Source of the DNA: Candidatus Tidjanibacter gallistercoris
GTDB lineage: Bacteria; Bacteroidota; Bacteroidia; Bacteroidales; Rikenellaceae
Reading direction: 5' to 3'
Assembly: GCA_019114205.1 (NCBI GenBank)
Contig: DXFY01000006.1
Location: forward strand, 1-58,389
Length of the DNA stretch: 58,389 nt
Both the position numbers and the translations under genes were made by a program. This document shows, piece by piece, positions 40,396 to 51,434 of this stretch; positions within the stretch are counted from its first letter, which is position 1; each line of letters starts with the position of its first letter. A model generated the notes under the pieces. That model did no database searches. It worked only from the letters and a program-made list of their open reading frames with translations, and was not told the origin of the DNA.

Positions 40396-41328
40396 ATGGA
40401 GGGTTACGGACATGAATTGCGGGTGCTGGAGCTGCCCGACGATTACGAAGGCGCAGTGCGCGCGACGGTGGTTTACCGTCGTGCGGAGCGCCCTTCCGCT
40501 TCGGCCGTGCTTTATATACACGGTTATTTGGACTATTACTTTCAGTACCACATGGGGGCCTGGTTCGCGGAACACGGCAGAAATTTCTATGCGCTCGACC
40601 TGCGTAAATACGGTCGGTCGTGGATGCCCCATCAGCATTTCAATTATTGCCGGCGGATGGAGGAGTATTTTCCCGAAATAGATGCGGCAATCGACGGCAT
40701 CGTAGCCGACGGAAATACCGACATTACCTTGTTGGGCCATTCGACCGGCGGCCTGCTCGCTGCACTCTATTGCGCCGAAGGCAGCCGCTGCGGACTAATC
40801 AACCGGTTGGTGCTCAATTCGCCTTTCCTCGAATTCAATACCGGGTGGTTCGTGCGCAGGGTATTCATTCCTGCCGCAGGTGCGCTCAGCATCGTATTCC
40901 CTTATGCGAAGGTACGGAATGTTTTGTCGCCCAATTATTTTAAGTCGATTCATGCTTCCAGTCACGGGGAGTGGAATTTCGATACGCGGTGGAAGCCTGC
41001 GCAGGCGCCGCCGCTTTATCTTGCCTGGCTCCGCGCCGTCCGGCTGGCCCAGCGGAAGGTACACCGGGGGCTCGGACTGCCCATACCCGTGCTGGTGATG
41101 TTCTCCGACAAATCGACATACCACAGGCGGTGGCACGAAGATGCGCTCGTTTCGGATACCATTCTGAACGTGAAACACATCATGAAGTACGGTGCGCGAC
41201 TCGGCGACAACGTGACGCTCGAAGAGATACCCGACGGGCTGCATGACCTGGTATTGTCGCGTTCCGACGTTCGGGAGCAGGTATTGACCATCATGGAGTA
41301 TTTCATCGGTAAGACGGGCCGGACATGA
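40396..41328 (+). CDS. Alpha/beta hydrolase (serine lysophospholipase/S33-like)
   Basis: A 310-residue cytoplasmic alpha/beta hydrolase. The strand VLYIHGYLDYYFQYHMG supplies the oxyanion-hole HG. The nucleophile elbow is LLGHSTGGLLAAL (Ser near residue 117), and the catalytic His is probably in DGLHDLVLS near residue 285. This fits the serine aminopeptidase/monoacylglycerol lipase-like branch. The substrate is unknown. It directly follows the DoxX gene and converges on gyrB across a repeat-rich gap. Confidence 0.85.
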   Translation: MEGYGHELRVLELPDDYEGAVRATVVYRRAERPSASAVLYIHGYLDYYFQYHMGAWFAEHGRNFYALDLRKYGRSWMPHQHFNYCRRMEEYFPEIDAAIDGIVADGNTDITLLGHSTGGLLAALYCAEGSRCGLINRLVLNSPFLEFNTGWFVRRVFIPAAGALSIVFPYAKVRNVLSPNYFKSIHASSHGEWNFDTRWKPAQAPPLYLAWLRAVRLAQRKVHRGLGLPIPVLVMFSDKSTYHRRWHEDALVSDTILNVKHIMKYGARLGDNVTLEEIPDGLHDLVLSRSDVREQVLTIMEYFIGKTGRT

Positions 41329-41699
41329 AGGCCTCCGCAGTATCGTTTTGCATCGAAGCAGGAGGTGCCATTCCCATGCTTTTTGAATTTTCTTGTTTCG
41401 CCTTTCGGGAGGAACTGTCGACCGGGTATGCTGCATGGTAACAAGGGGAGGCGTGTGCCGGTCGCGGTCGCCGCAGCGCGGCGTACCCCGAAACGTGGGG
41501 CCGGCTTGCCGGCAGGCATGCGGTGTCGGCAGAGGCGGCCGACGGCCGATGCACGAGTAATCGGGGCGTGAAGTGTCGGATGATGAGCCGGGAACAGGAT
41601 GAAGGCCGGGAGCACATCCCGGTCTTCCGTGCGTTGGTGCGCTTGCAGCTTTTTGTCGTCGTCGGTTTTGATGCTCGTTTGTCCCGTACCTTATAACAA
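41329..41699. other. Gene-free stretch after the hydrolase
   Basis: Open frames here have no conserved features and no terminator with a T-run is obvious. It leads into two tandem-repeat arrays. Confidence 0.45.
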
Positions 41700-42110
41700 G
41701 GGTGTCGTTCGGAATATCGAGGAGACTGCGTGTACCGTGGGGCCGGTGACGGAACAGGACTTATTCGTAGTGCGTTATGCCTCGTACTTTTTAGGACTCC
41801 TGCAAGTATCGTTTTGTGTGTCGGGTTGCGAGTACTGCGGCGCCGGCGATGAAATAGGACTTTGTCGCAGCGGTATTGTTTTCGTTATGCTCCCTACTTT
41901 TGCGGCCTCCTGCAAGTCGTTCGGGGAGTTGGGGAAGACTGCGTGTGTCGCGGCGACGGAACAGGATTTAGTCGTAATGGTATTGTTTTCGTTATGCCAC
42001 CTACTTTTGCGGCCTCCTGCAAGTCGTTCGGGGAGTCGGGGAAGACTGCGTGTGCCGCGGTTCCGGCGACGGAACAGGATTTTTTCGCAGCGGTTTTTGT
42101 TTGTCTGCTC
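41700..42110. repeat. Imperfect tandem repeat, about 110-120 bp unit
   Basis: Roughly three to four degenerate units share (c)ggaacagga, attgttttcgttatg(c), ctacttttgcggcctcctgc and ggaagactgcgtgt(g). The last two units are nearly identical across cttttgcggcctcctgcaag and following bases; earlier units are diverged. Open frames crossing the array shift between units, so it is probably non-coding. Confidence 0.65.
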
Positions 42111-42360
42111 CTGTGCCTTTTTATTTTAATGTATCGTTCGCTGCATTCGGAGTTCATGTTCCGTGCTCCGATTACGGAGTGTTCGTTGTCGTATCCCCGG
42201 CCTTTCTAAGTTCCGGGGCGCGCACGTTCGGTTGCCGCGTTTCCGCTGGCCGCACTGATACGGTTTCTTTTTCCCGGATATTCCGCGAGCTTCCGGAATT
42301 TGCAATTCCGCAACGGTCGTCCCTATTGGACTTGTCTGAATTCATATTCCGGCACCGAGT

Positions 42361-42695
42361 GTCCTGTCAGCCAGCCCGTCTGCCGGCAGTGCTGGTGTTC
42401 CGCCGTTGCGCGAGGGGCTTGTGTGTTTTCGTTACTGTGCGTCCTGTCGGTCAGCCAGCCCGTCATTGCCGGTAGTGTAGGTGTTCCTGCCGTTGTACGA
42501 GGGGCCTGTGTGTTTTCGTTGCTGTGCGTCCTGTCGGTCAGCCAGCCCGTCATTGCCGGCAGCGCCGCTGTTCCATCGTTGCGCGAGGGGCCTGTGTGTT
42601 TTCGTTGCCGTGTGTCCTGTCTGTCGGTCTCAGCCTGCCTGTCATTGCCGGCAGCGCCGCTGCTCCGTCGTTGCGCAAAGGTCTGCGTATTTTCC
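42361..42695. repeat. Four-copy tandem repeat, 80-87 bp unit
   Basis: Units start at 42361, 42441, 42528 and 42614, each opening with gtcctgtc. Shared blocks include cagccagcccgtc, attgccgg and cgttg, and gtgtgttttcgtt near the end. Unit length varies and the frames are not maintained, so it is a non-coding minisatellite between the hydrolase and gyrB 3' ends. Confidence 0.8.
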
Positions 42696-42797
42696 GAAAC
42701 AGGACACCGGGTGTTTCTGTTGCACCGATACGCGAAACCTCCAATATGCGGACAGGCCGATGCTCGCGAAGGCTCCGGCCGGGCGCGTGTTCCGTAA

Positions 42798-44771
<1,974 letters not shown>

Positions 44772-44798
44772 TTAGATTCCCTGTTTTTAGTCCGCATG

Positions 44799-45527
44799 TC
44801 AGGCGCCCAGAACGGAGCCGATGTCTATTTCTTCTACTTTCCCTTTATTGAAACGTATTGTCCGCGAGGGAAATTGTTCGATGTTGGCGATGTTGTGCGT
44901 AGACATGACGATGGAGCATCCCCCCTCGACGATGCGCCGGAACACTTCCATGATGTCTTCCGCCGCCCACGGGTCGAGGTTGCCCGTCGGTTCGTCGGCC
45001 AGTATCACGCGCGGGTTATTGACCAGTGCGCGCGCCACGGCCAGCCTTTGCTGCTGTCCGCCGGAGAGCTCGAACGGCATTTTGAATGCCTTGTTCTCCA
45101 GCCCCACGATGGAGAGCACCTCTTCGATGCGCCTGCGCATGTCGGTTTCGTTCTTCCAGCCCGTGGCCTTCATGACGTAATGCAGGTTGCCGAACACGTC
45201 CCTGTCCGAAAGGAGCTGGTAGTCCTGGAACACGATGCCGATGCTGCGGCGCAGACGCGAGATGTCGCGGCGCTTCATGCGGCGCAGGTCGAATCCCACG
45301 ATGCGTCCTTCGCCCTCGACGAGGGGCACTTCCGCATAGAGCGTCTTGATGAGCGAGCTTTTGCCGCTGCCCACCTTGCCGATGAAATAGACCATTTCGC
45401 CTTCGCATACGGTGAGGTTCACGCCCGAAACCACCATCTCGCCCCGTTTCTTCGGGTTGGACGAGCCCGGTTTCGCCGAATGGAATACGGCCACGTTCCT
45501 CAGTTCTATTACAGGATTCCTGTCCAT
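44799..45527 (-). CDS. ftsE: FtsE-like ABC transporter ATP-binding protein
   Basis: A 242-residue ABC ATPase. The start at 45527 (MDRNPVIELRNVAVF) is chosen over a longer frame. Walker A is GKVGSGKSSLIKT, the Q-loop is IVFQDYQLL, the signature is LSGGQQQRLAVARALV, Walker B is VILADEPTGNLDP, and the switch His is in MSTHN. The sequence and length match FtsE, which with FtsX regulates peptidoglycan hydrolysis during division. No ftsX lies beside it, as is common in Bacteroidota. A lolD-type role is less likely. Confidence 0.85.
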   Translation of the reverse strand: MDRNPVIELRNVAVFHSAKPGSSNPKKRGEMVVSGVNLTVCEGEMVYFIGKVGSGKSSLIKTLYAEVPLVEGEGRIVGFDLRRMKRRDISRLRRSIGIVFQDYQLLSDRDVFGNLHYVMKATGWKNETDMRRRIEEVLSIVGLENKAFKMPFELSGGQQQRLAVARALVNNPRVILADEPTGNLDPWAAEDIMEVFRRIVEGGCSIVMSTHNIANIEQFPSRTIRFNKGKVEEIDIGSVLGA

Positions 45528-45552
45528 CGCAGACCTAATTGAAAAAATCAAA

Positions 45553-45560
45553 CAAAGATA
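45553..45560 (-). promoter_or_regulatory. -7 promoter box of ftsE (probably also gyrB)
   Basis: On the minus strand TATCTTTG matches TAnnTTTG, 26 nt before the ftsE start. The sequence at the expected -33 distance is only a partial match. As there is no terminator in the 42-nt ftsE-gyrB gap, the transcript may include gyrB. Confidence 0.65.
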
Positions 45561-46104
45561 CTCAATTTTGCCAAGAAAACCTAACGGCAGCCGCGTAAAA
45601 AGCGTATGCGCTGGTTTCGCCTGCGGCTGTCCCGGTGCCGAAATGCGCGAAAAACGGTATCTTTGCAACGGTTCGCCGCCGCATCAGGGAGGGCTGCCGA
45701 CACGGATGCAGGCGGGGCGAACGTCCCGCGCCGAGCGGTTCGGCTTTCGGCGATGTGCCTGCGGGGGCATCGGCAGCGATGACTCTTTTCGGTTCGTCTG
45801 TTCTCAGACGGGCTGTGGCTCGCTGCGGGTTGCCGGTCGCAGGAGGAGGGGGGAATCCGTCGGCCCGTCGGAGCACGTTGCCTGTTCGCTCCCATGCGGA
45901 ACCGTGCCGGGATGGAACGACGGAGCCTTGCGTGCGGCCGGCGGGAAAGGTGCGCGGGTGCGGAGCGTGTCGGATGCGTCCAGTTGCCGGTACCGGGCGG
46001 ACGGAGCAGCCGTGCGTGCAGCGGTCGGGCACGGCGCAGCACCGGACTGCGGCGGCACCGGGGAACCGGACGTAAGGGGATACTACCGAAACAGATTCGT
46101 TTTT
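45561..46104. other. Long gap with an orphan + strand promoter box
   Basis: TATCTTTG at 45658-45665 (+) is an exact -7 match, about 440 nt upstream of the metallophosphoesterase start. The space between has GC-rich open frames without conserved features. It is either a long leader, a small RNA or an unrecognised short gene. Confidence 0.45.
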
Positions 46105-47328
46105 ATGATACTCGTTGGTTTTTTATTGTTCGTGGCGCTGGCGCTCTATTGCGAATATGCGCTCCTGAGGCACATGGGGCGTGCGTGGCGGCGGAGTCCG
46201 GGCGGGCGGACGTACATCGTGTTGAGCGCCCTGCCGTGGTGTGCTCTGGTGGCCGGCATGGGGTATATGCTGGCCGGCGGCGATACGGCCGCCTGGTTCA
46301 TGCGGGCGTTCGGCGTCGTGCTCGTGCTGTTCGCGTGCGACGCTTTCGCGAAAATGATTTTCGTCCTGTTCGGTTATATCGGGCGGCGCACGGGGCACGG
46401 CAGGGCGATGGGGATTGCGGCGACGGTCTGCTCCGCAGCGTGGGCAGCCGTGCTGCTCGGCAGCATGACTTTCGGCGGGAGCCGTATCCGGGTGGAGCGG
46501 GTGGAGGTGGTCTCGCCCCGTCTCCCGGCCGGGTTCGACGGGTTTCGCGTGGCGCTGTTCTCGGATGTGCATACCGGGGTGCTGCCCGGCCGCGACCGGA
46601 CACTCCGCAACATGGTGGAGACGCTCGATGCACTCGACGCCGACGTGGTGATTAACTGCGGCGATATCGTGAATACCGATTACCGGGAACTTGACGGCCG
46701 CGTGCTGGAAATCCTTTCCGGTATTCGGAGCCGCTGCGGGGTGTATGCCGTGCTCGGCAACCACGACCTGGGTATTTATATCCGCGATACGGTCGCCATA
46801 CCGCCGGCCGAAAGCATGAGGCGCGTGGCGGAGGCACAGCGCGGAATGGGCTGGACGGTGCTGAGAGACAGTTCCGCGGTGCTCGTGCGCGGCGGCGATT
46901 CCATATCGCTCACGGGACTCTCGTTCCCGGAGGAGCTCGTACACCGGAGCCACGAACGCATCGAGGGGGAGCTCGACCTGTCGGAGGCTTATTCGGGGCT
47001 GCCGCGGGAACAGTTCAACATCACCCTGTCGCACGCGCCGCAGGCCTGGCGCCGCATAACGGCCGCCGGACGGGGCGACCTGACCCTGTCCGGCCACGTC
47101 CACAGCCTGCAAATGAAACTGCGTCTGGGCAGGTGGCAGTGGTCGCCCGCCGCATGGTTCTATGATGAGTGGAGCGGGCCCTATACCGACGGGGAGCGGA
47201 TGTTGTATGTCAATGACGGGATAGGGTATGCCATGATACCCGTGCGTCTGGGCGCCCGTCCGGAAATAACCTTGTTCGTATTGAGAAGAAGCGATGGAAG
47301 TAATCGTATCGGCGGCAGTGTCGCGTGA
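46105..47328 (+). CDS. Membrane-anchored metallophosphoesterase
   Basis: A 407-residue protein starting at 46105 (MILVGFLLFVALALYCEYAL). The upstream frame is open but not conserved. Four hydrophobic segments occupy the first 150 residues. The calcineurin-like domain follows, with LFSDVHTGVLPG, NCGDIVNTD, VLGNHDLGIY, LSHAPQAW and SGHVHSLQM supplying the metal ligands. Such YkuE-like proteins act at the cytoplasmic or periplasmic membrane face on phosphoesters such as lipid or nucleotide substrates; the substrate here is unknown. It overlaps the ribD-like gene by 35 nt, so expression is probably coupled. Confidence 0.88.
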   Translation: MILVGFLLFVALALYCEYALLRHMGRAWRRSPGGRTYIVLSALPWCALVAGMGYMLAGGDTAAWFMRAFGVVLVLFACDAFAKMIFVLFGYIGRRTGHGRAMGIAATVCSAAWAAVLLGSMTFGGSRIRVERVEVVSPRLPAGFDGFRVALFSDVHTGVLPGRDRTLRNMVETLDALDADVVINCGDIVNTDYRELDGRVLEILSGIRSRCGVYAVLGNHDLGIYIRDTVAIPPAESMRRVAEAQRGMGWTVLRDSSAVLVRGGDSISLTGLSFPEELVHRSHERIEGELDLSEAYSGLPREQFNITLSHAPQAWRRITAAGRGDLTLSGHVHSLQMKLRLGRWQWSPAAWFYDEWSGPYTDGERMLYVNDGIGYAMIPVRLGARPEITLFVLRRSDGSNRIGGSVA

Positions 47329-48406
47329 CGGATATATGGACGACTGCACCCCTCGCAGGCTGGTGCTGTCGTGTGCGGAGGACTGGGCGGAGGTTTACGG
47401 GCTTCGGGCCGTGTGCGATGCCATCCTCGTGGGGGCGGAGACCGTGCGGCGCGACAATCCCGCATTGGTGGTGCGCGACGCAGGCCTGCGTGCATGGCGC
47501 GAATGTCTGGGCATGAAGCCCGACCTTGCCAAAGTGACGGTCACGGCCGGCGGCGGCATCGACCCCGGTGCGCGGTTCTTTACCGAAGGCCAGCAGGCGG
47601 AAAAAATCGTCGTCGCAGGGCCCGAAGCCTGCCGCGTACTGGCCGGGCGTCTGCCTGCCGGGGTACGCGTCGTCCCGCTTGCGGAGATAACGGCCCGCGG
47701 CATCGTGGAGGCGTTGGAGGGGCTCGGCGTGCGTACCTTGATGGTCGAAGGCGGGGCCCGTACCATCGGCATGTTTCTCGGCGAGGATGCCGTGGATTCG
47801 CTGCGGCTCGCCGTTTCGCCTGCCGTGGTGGGCGATGCGCGTGCCCCGCGTTTTCCCGGTTTCGGGCAGCTGCCGTTCGAGGGGCGCGCAGCGAAGGTCG
47901 TCCGGAGCGTGGGCGATATGGAAGTGTACGAATACGACCTGCATCCGGCTCCGGGACGTCTGACGCTGACCGACCGACGCCGACTGCTGCGGGCTGTGGA
48001 ACTGAGCGGACGGAGCGAACCCTGTACGACGGCTTACCGAGTGGGGTGCGTGGTGGCCGTGCGCGACGGACGGGAGTACGAGGGCTATACGCATGAGACG
48101 GACTGCCGCAGCCACGCCGAAGAGGAGGCGCTGAGTAAGGCGCGTGCCGACGGGGCCGACCTGCGCGGCGCCTGCGTGTATACCTCTTTAGAGCCTTGTT
48201 CGGTGCGGGCATCGAAGCCGGTGAGCTGTACCGAATTGATAATCCGCGCGGGGGCGGCACGGGTGGTCTATGCCTATGCCGAACCGGACTGTTTCGTGCG
48301 GTGCGAGGGAACGCGCCTGCTGCGCGAGGCGGGTATCGAAGTAACCGTCGTGCCGGAGTATGCCCCTTTGGTGAAGTGCCTGAACGCGCACATTCTGCAC
48401 GAATGA
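47294..48406 (+). CDS. ribD: RibD-like bifunctional riboflavin protein, domains in reversed order
   Basis: A 370-residue protein with two domains. The N-terminal 220 residues are a RibD_C/dihydrofolate-reductase-like reductase (VSAAVSRDGYMDD, AILVGAETVRRDNP, LMVEGGARTIG). The C-terminal half is a deaminase of the cytidine-deaminase fold, with zinc ligands in RSHAEEEAL (near residue 273) and SLEPCSVRASKPVSC (near residue 300). Canonical RibD has deaminase first. The substrate is presumably the pyrimidine intermediate of riboflavin synthesis. The domain assignment is clear, but which reactions it performs in vivo is inferred. Confidence 0.85.
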   Translation: MEVIVSAAVSRDGYMDDCTPRRLVLSCAEDWAEVYGLRAVCDAILVGAETVRRDNPALVVRDAGLRAWRECLGMKPDLAKVTVTAGGGIDPGARFFTEGQQAEKIVVAGPEACRVLAGRLPAGVRVVPLAEITARGIVEALEGLGVRTLMVEGGARTIGMFLGEDAVDSLRLAVSPAVVGDARAPRFPGFGQLPFEGRAAKVVRSVGDMEVYEYDLHPAPGRLTLTDRRRLLRAVELSGRSEPCTTAYRVGCVVAVRDGREYEGYTHETDCRSHAEEEALSKARADGADLRGACVYTSLEPCSVRASKPVSCTELIIRAGAARVVYAYAEPDCFVRCEGTRLLREAGIEVTVVPEYAPLVKCLNAHILHE

Positions 48407-48792
48407 ATTATATTGTTGCATACGGGCTGACGGCAGGTTATATTTGCCGGACGCATGCCGGTACCCCGAAGCGGGTACGGCGGATGCGTGCATGATGCGA
48501 ACCGAAACGACCGGCGGAAAATGAAAAATGCACATCTGATGAAACGTATCGGCTTGGCGGCGGCGTTGCTGGCAGCCATGCTGTTCGGCTGATTGCAGGC
48601 GCGGGAAAACACGCCGCACGGGGCAGGGGCCCCGTCCGACCCGTACAGGAGCGACCGAGGGGCCGTATCCCGCCGAGTGCGGGGGCGTGTCGCTGTGCCG
48701 GTACGGTTTGCCGTATGTCCTGTCCGGCCGGAACCGGCATGCTGCGGCGCTTTCGGGCCGGTTCGCATACGTTCCGGGCGGGAATATCGTTC

Positions 48793-48827
48793 TTATTTCG
48801 GTAATCGGAATATTTTTCGTAGATTTG
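48793..48827 (+). promoter_or_regulatory. ssrA promoter
   Basis: TAGATTTG (48820-48827) matches TAnnTTTG. TTCG sits 19 nt upstream, close to the TTTG -33 box. The mature tmRNA 5' end is 34 nt further, leaving a short leader for RNase P processing. Confidence 0.7.
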
Positions 48828-48861
48828 CAATCCGTTCCTCCTGCGCGGAGGGGCGGTTTTC

Positions 48862-49266
48862 GGGGCTGACCGGTTTTGACAGCAGGCAGAGTCGGAAAGT
48901 AAGCATGCCGAGCATTGTACGGATGGCTCGTTAATCTCAACGTTCACAACAACAAATGGCAATAATAGCTATGCACTCGCTGCGTAATCTTACGAAGTAA
49001 CATTACCTTAATCCCTGTGCCCGAGGAGGTGCGGGGACGAGTACCCCGCCGGAGGGACCCGCTTCTTGTTCCGCCGGCACCGGGGTATCGACAATGAGAA
49101 GATAGCTGCGGCGCCTGTCCGGACGTTTGCGGCGAAATTCAATGGACTGGGCTTCGTATTGGGCTGCCGTATGCCGGGTACGGAGAGGAGGATGAAACGA
49201 CGGATAAGCATGTAGAAAGCCTTCGGGTTCCCTGTTTGGACGAGGGTTCGACTCCCTCCAGCTCCA
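48862..49266 (+). ncRNA. ssrA: tmRNA (ssrA), tag GNNSYALAA
   Basis: The 5' end ggggctgaccggttttgac pairs with the 3' end cagctcc (49259-49265) to form the tRNA-like acceptor. A T-arm ggttcgactcc is followed by ctccagctcca. The internal tag frame begins at ggc (48958) and reads G-N-N-S-Y-A-L-A-A before taa (48985-48987), close to Bacteroidota tags ending YALAA. It rescues stalled ribosomes together with SmpB. The resume codon is inferred from the tag pattern. CCA is probably added after transcription. Confidence 0.95.
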
Positions 49267-49272
49267 CGACAG

Positions 49273-49313
49273 CGCGAGGGGAAACGGAAATACCGTTTCC
49301 CCTCGCGTTTTTT
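49273..49313 (+). terminator. Rho-independent terminator of ssrA
   Basis: CGCGAGGGGAAACGG (49273-49287) pairs perfectly with CCGTTTCCCCTCGCG (49293-49307) around AAATA and is followed by six T. It overlaps the very end of the convergent S41 remnant. Confidence 0.92.
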
Positions 49314-50265
49314 ACGGATGTGCGTTCTGTCGTATCCCTTCATGCCGGCCGCCGGTCTGCCGGTCCGTTGCCGTTATCGTTTGCAGCAGCCGGTCTAAGC
49401 TGCGGTTTTCGCGGTACAACCACTCCTCGAACGGATGCTCTATCGGAATGTCTACCTTCGGATATTCGTAGGGTTCATCGTCGAGCGAGATGACCTCTTC
49501 GCGGAAAGGTACCTGAAACTGCATCCAACGCGAAACGGGCAGTTCCACCCGTGCGGCATTGCCCGTAACGGCATTGTAACCGCCGCAATGCTGCCCGGCT
49601 ACTTGCCCGATGCCGAGAACCTGACAATAGCATGCGAACATTTGCGCCGCCGAATAGGTCTGATGGCTCGTAAGTACATAGACCTCGCCGTCGTAGCCGT
49701 GTTTCGGGCGCTGCGGGACATACCGCATCCGACACACCGTATCGGTGCGGAAACGGGTGCCGTCCGGTACGCTGTCGATGTAGTGCATCATATATTCCCG
49801 GTCGGCTTCGCACAAGTGCGGACTGCGGTCGATATTGATTTTCGCCGTTTCACGGCATTCGTCCGTGATAAGATAAGTGTATGTTATGTCTATCGGATTG
49901 TCCGTCAGGTAATCGAGCGTATAGAAGACATTCTCCGCCATGCCGCCCGTATTGAGGCTCACGTCGATGACCAACCGGTCGATTCCGTCTCGGTCGATGC
50001 GGCGCATGGCCTGCCGCAGCAGCCGTTTGTAACGCCAGTCCTTGCCGAACAACAGCATGTGGCTCCACCGCTTCCCCCAGAACGAATTGATTGTTAGTAC
50101 ACCCACTCCGTCCCCCATATCGGCATATACGACCGGCTTGCGGGGAAAACCCTGTTCTTCCTTGGCGCGGCGTTTGTCTCCCGAACGACGGTAAGCCCGC
50201 TGCTTGTCTTCGCGCCTTATCCCGTTATAAATTGCCGTATCGTTTCGGAGGAGATGTCGCGGAGG
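49312..50265 (-). pseudogene. S41 family peptidase, 5'-truncated and frameshifted
   Basis: The open frame 50118-49312 encodes the catalytic part of an S41 (C-terminal processing) peptidase: VGVLTINSFWG, VIDVSLNTGG and VYVLTSHQTYSAAQMFA with the likely nucleophile Ser. The same frame continues upstream without an ATG (RKPVVYADMG, KRRAKEEQGFP). Near 50220 it must shift frame to continue as PEYALRDISSETIRQF, and this runs straight into the stop of the flavoprotein gene. Signal peptide, cap and PDZ-like regions are missing. It is therefore a decaying remnant, although the ORF from 50118 could still be translated. Confidence 0.7.
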
Positions 50266-50271
50266 GCGTAT

Positions 50272-50808
50272 TCAGGAGAACGATTCGCCGAGGCAGCGGG
50301 CTCGTGCCGGGTAGTCGCTCGCCTCGATATCGCTGCGCGTATAGGCCCCGATGGCCAGCACCCGCCCGCAGTCCTGCCACTTCAGGTAGCGGCACAGGGC
50401 ATCGTAATGGGCCTGCAGCGCATCCATCGCCTGCGCTTCCGTATCGCCGCAGGTGGCGAGCAGTACCGCTTTGCGCGGCGAGCGCAGCAGTTCGTTCAGC
50501 GCGTAGAAACGGTCGATTACCCTTTTCAGGTGGGCCGACATTCCGAAATAGTAAAGCGGCGTGGCGAAGACTATCATGTCGGCGCCGCGCAGGTCGTCGC
50601 GCAGGTAGGCCATGTCGTCTTTCTGAATGCACTCCGTGTCGTGGCTGCGGCAGTAGTCGCACGCCCTGCACGGCTCGATTCTGCTGGATGCGGCGTCGAA
50701 ACGAATGACGCGGTGTCCCGCTGCTTCCGCGCCTGCCGCGAACTCGTCGGCCAGCAGCATGGAGGTGCCCCGGCGGTGGGGGCTGCCCGTAATTACCAGA
50801 ATGTTCAT
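50272..50808 (-). CDS. NAD(P)H-dependent FMN reductase/flavodoxin-fold protein
   Basis: A 178-residue flavodoxin-fold protein. The FMN phosphate loop is VITGSPHRRGTSMLLADEF, followed by PCRACDYCRSHDTEC, a four-Cys cluster typical of iron-sulfur-flavoprotein-like reductases, and VFATPLYYFGMSAHLKRVID. It probably reduces quinones or other electrophiles with FMN. A near-consensus -7 box (TATCTTTA) lies about 30 nt upstream on the minus strand. Its 3' end directly abuts the S41 remnant. Confidence 0.88.
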   Translation of the reverse strand: MNILVITGSPHRRGTSMLLADEFAAGAEAAGHRVIRFDAASSRIEPCRACDYCRSHDTECIQKDDMAYLRDDLRGADMIVFATPLYYFGMSAHLKRVIDRFYALNELLRSPRKAVLLATCGDTEAQAMDALQAHYDALCRYLKWQDCGRVLAIGAYTRSDIEASDYPARARCLGESFS

Positions 50809-50940
50809 CGGTGTCCTGTTTTTGATGTCCGTATCGTAAAGATATGAAAAAAGGCGGAGACGGCGAACTTATTTATTGCGTCGCAGGAAAAAGACGGTGC
50901 TTTCGCCCTGTTTTTCGCGTGAAGGAACGGGATTTTCCGT

Positions 50941-50948
50941 TACCTTTG
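50941..50948 (+). promoter_or_regulatory. -7 promoter box of the EamA-HutD pair
   Basis: TACCTTTG is an exact TAnnTTTG match, 49 nt before the EamA start at 50997. The -33 region (around gtgaagg) is weak. It supports the internal start over the longer frame from 50844. Confidence 0.6.
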
Positions 50949-50996
50949 GAGGCGTTACCGACGTGCGGGGATGCCGCCGTTTGTATGTGTAGCGGA

Positions 50997-51434
50997 ATGA
51001 AAACGAAGCGTGGAATGTGGCAGTATTACGCGATTTTGTCTGCGGTGTTCGCCGCACTGACGGCCGTGCTTGCCAAGGCGGGCGTCAGGGGTATGGATTC
51101 CGACCTGGCTACGGCGATACGTACGGCGGTCGTTCTCTGCATTACGTGGGGGATTGTCCTTGTCGGAGGCAAGACGGGAGCGATAGGAGGAATCGGCCGG
51201 ACGAACTGGCTGTTCCTGGTGCTGTCCGGGGTGGCCACGGGATTGTCGTGGCTCTTCTATTTCAAGGCGCTCCAGTTGGGCGAAGCATCCAAGGTGGCGC
51301 CTGTCGACAAACTGAGCGTCGTATTCACGATACTGCTTTCGTGGCTGGTGCTCAGGGAGCCGGTCAGTTGGCGCGTCGTGCTGGGCGGGTGCCTGATAGC
51401 TGTCGGTTCCATAGTAATATTGTCCGGAAAATGA
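50997..51434 (+). CDS. EamA/DMT family transporter, single-domain
   Basis: A 145-residue membrane protein with five hydrophobic segments (YYAILSAVFAALTAVLAKAG, IRTAVVLCITWGIVLVGG, WLFLVLSGVATGLSWLFYF, and two more). LQLGEASKVAPVDKLSVVFT is the EamA signature. Full DMT transporters have two such domains; this short form is a known single-domain class that likely dimerises. The substrate is unknown. It overlaps the downstream gene by the ATGA tetranucleotide. Confidence 0.88.
   Translation: MKTKRGMWQYYAILSAVFAALTAVLAKAGVRGMDSDLATAIRTAVVLCITWGIVLVGGKTGAIGGIGRTNWLFLVLSGVATGLSWLFYFKALQLGEASKVAPVDKLSVVFTILLSWLVLREPVSWRVVLGGCLIAVGSIVILSGK

Noticed and set aside
42361-42695. Regular repeats considered as a CRISPR array
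   Set aside because: Units are contiguous, 80-87 bp, imperfect and have no unique spacers or cas genes, so this is a tandem minisatellite.
45412-46104. Upstream extension of the metallophosphoesterase frame
   Set aside because: The extended part is Arg/Gly-rich with no conserved sequence. The ATG at 46105 begins a proper membrane segment.
48820-49270. Possible tRNA gene suggested by the ggttcgactcc T-arm
   Set aside because: The T-arm belongs to tmRNA; the acceptor partner is 400 nt upstream and the internal tag reading frame is present.
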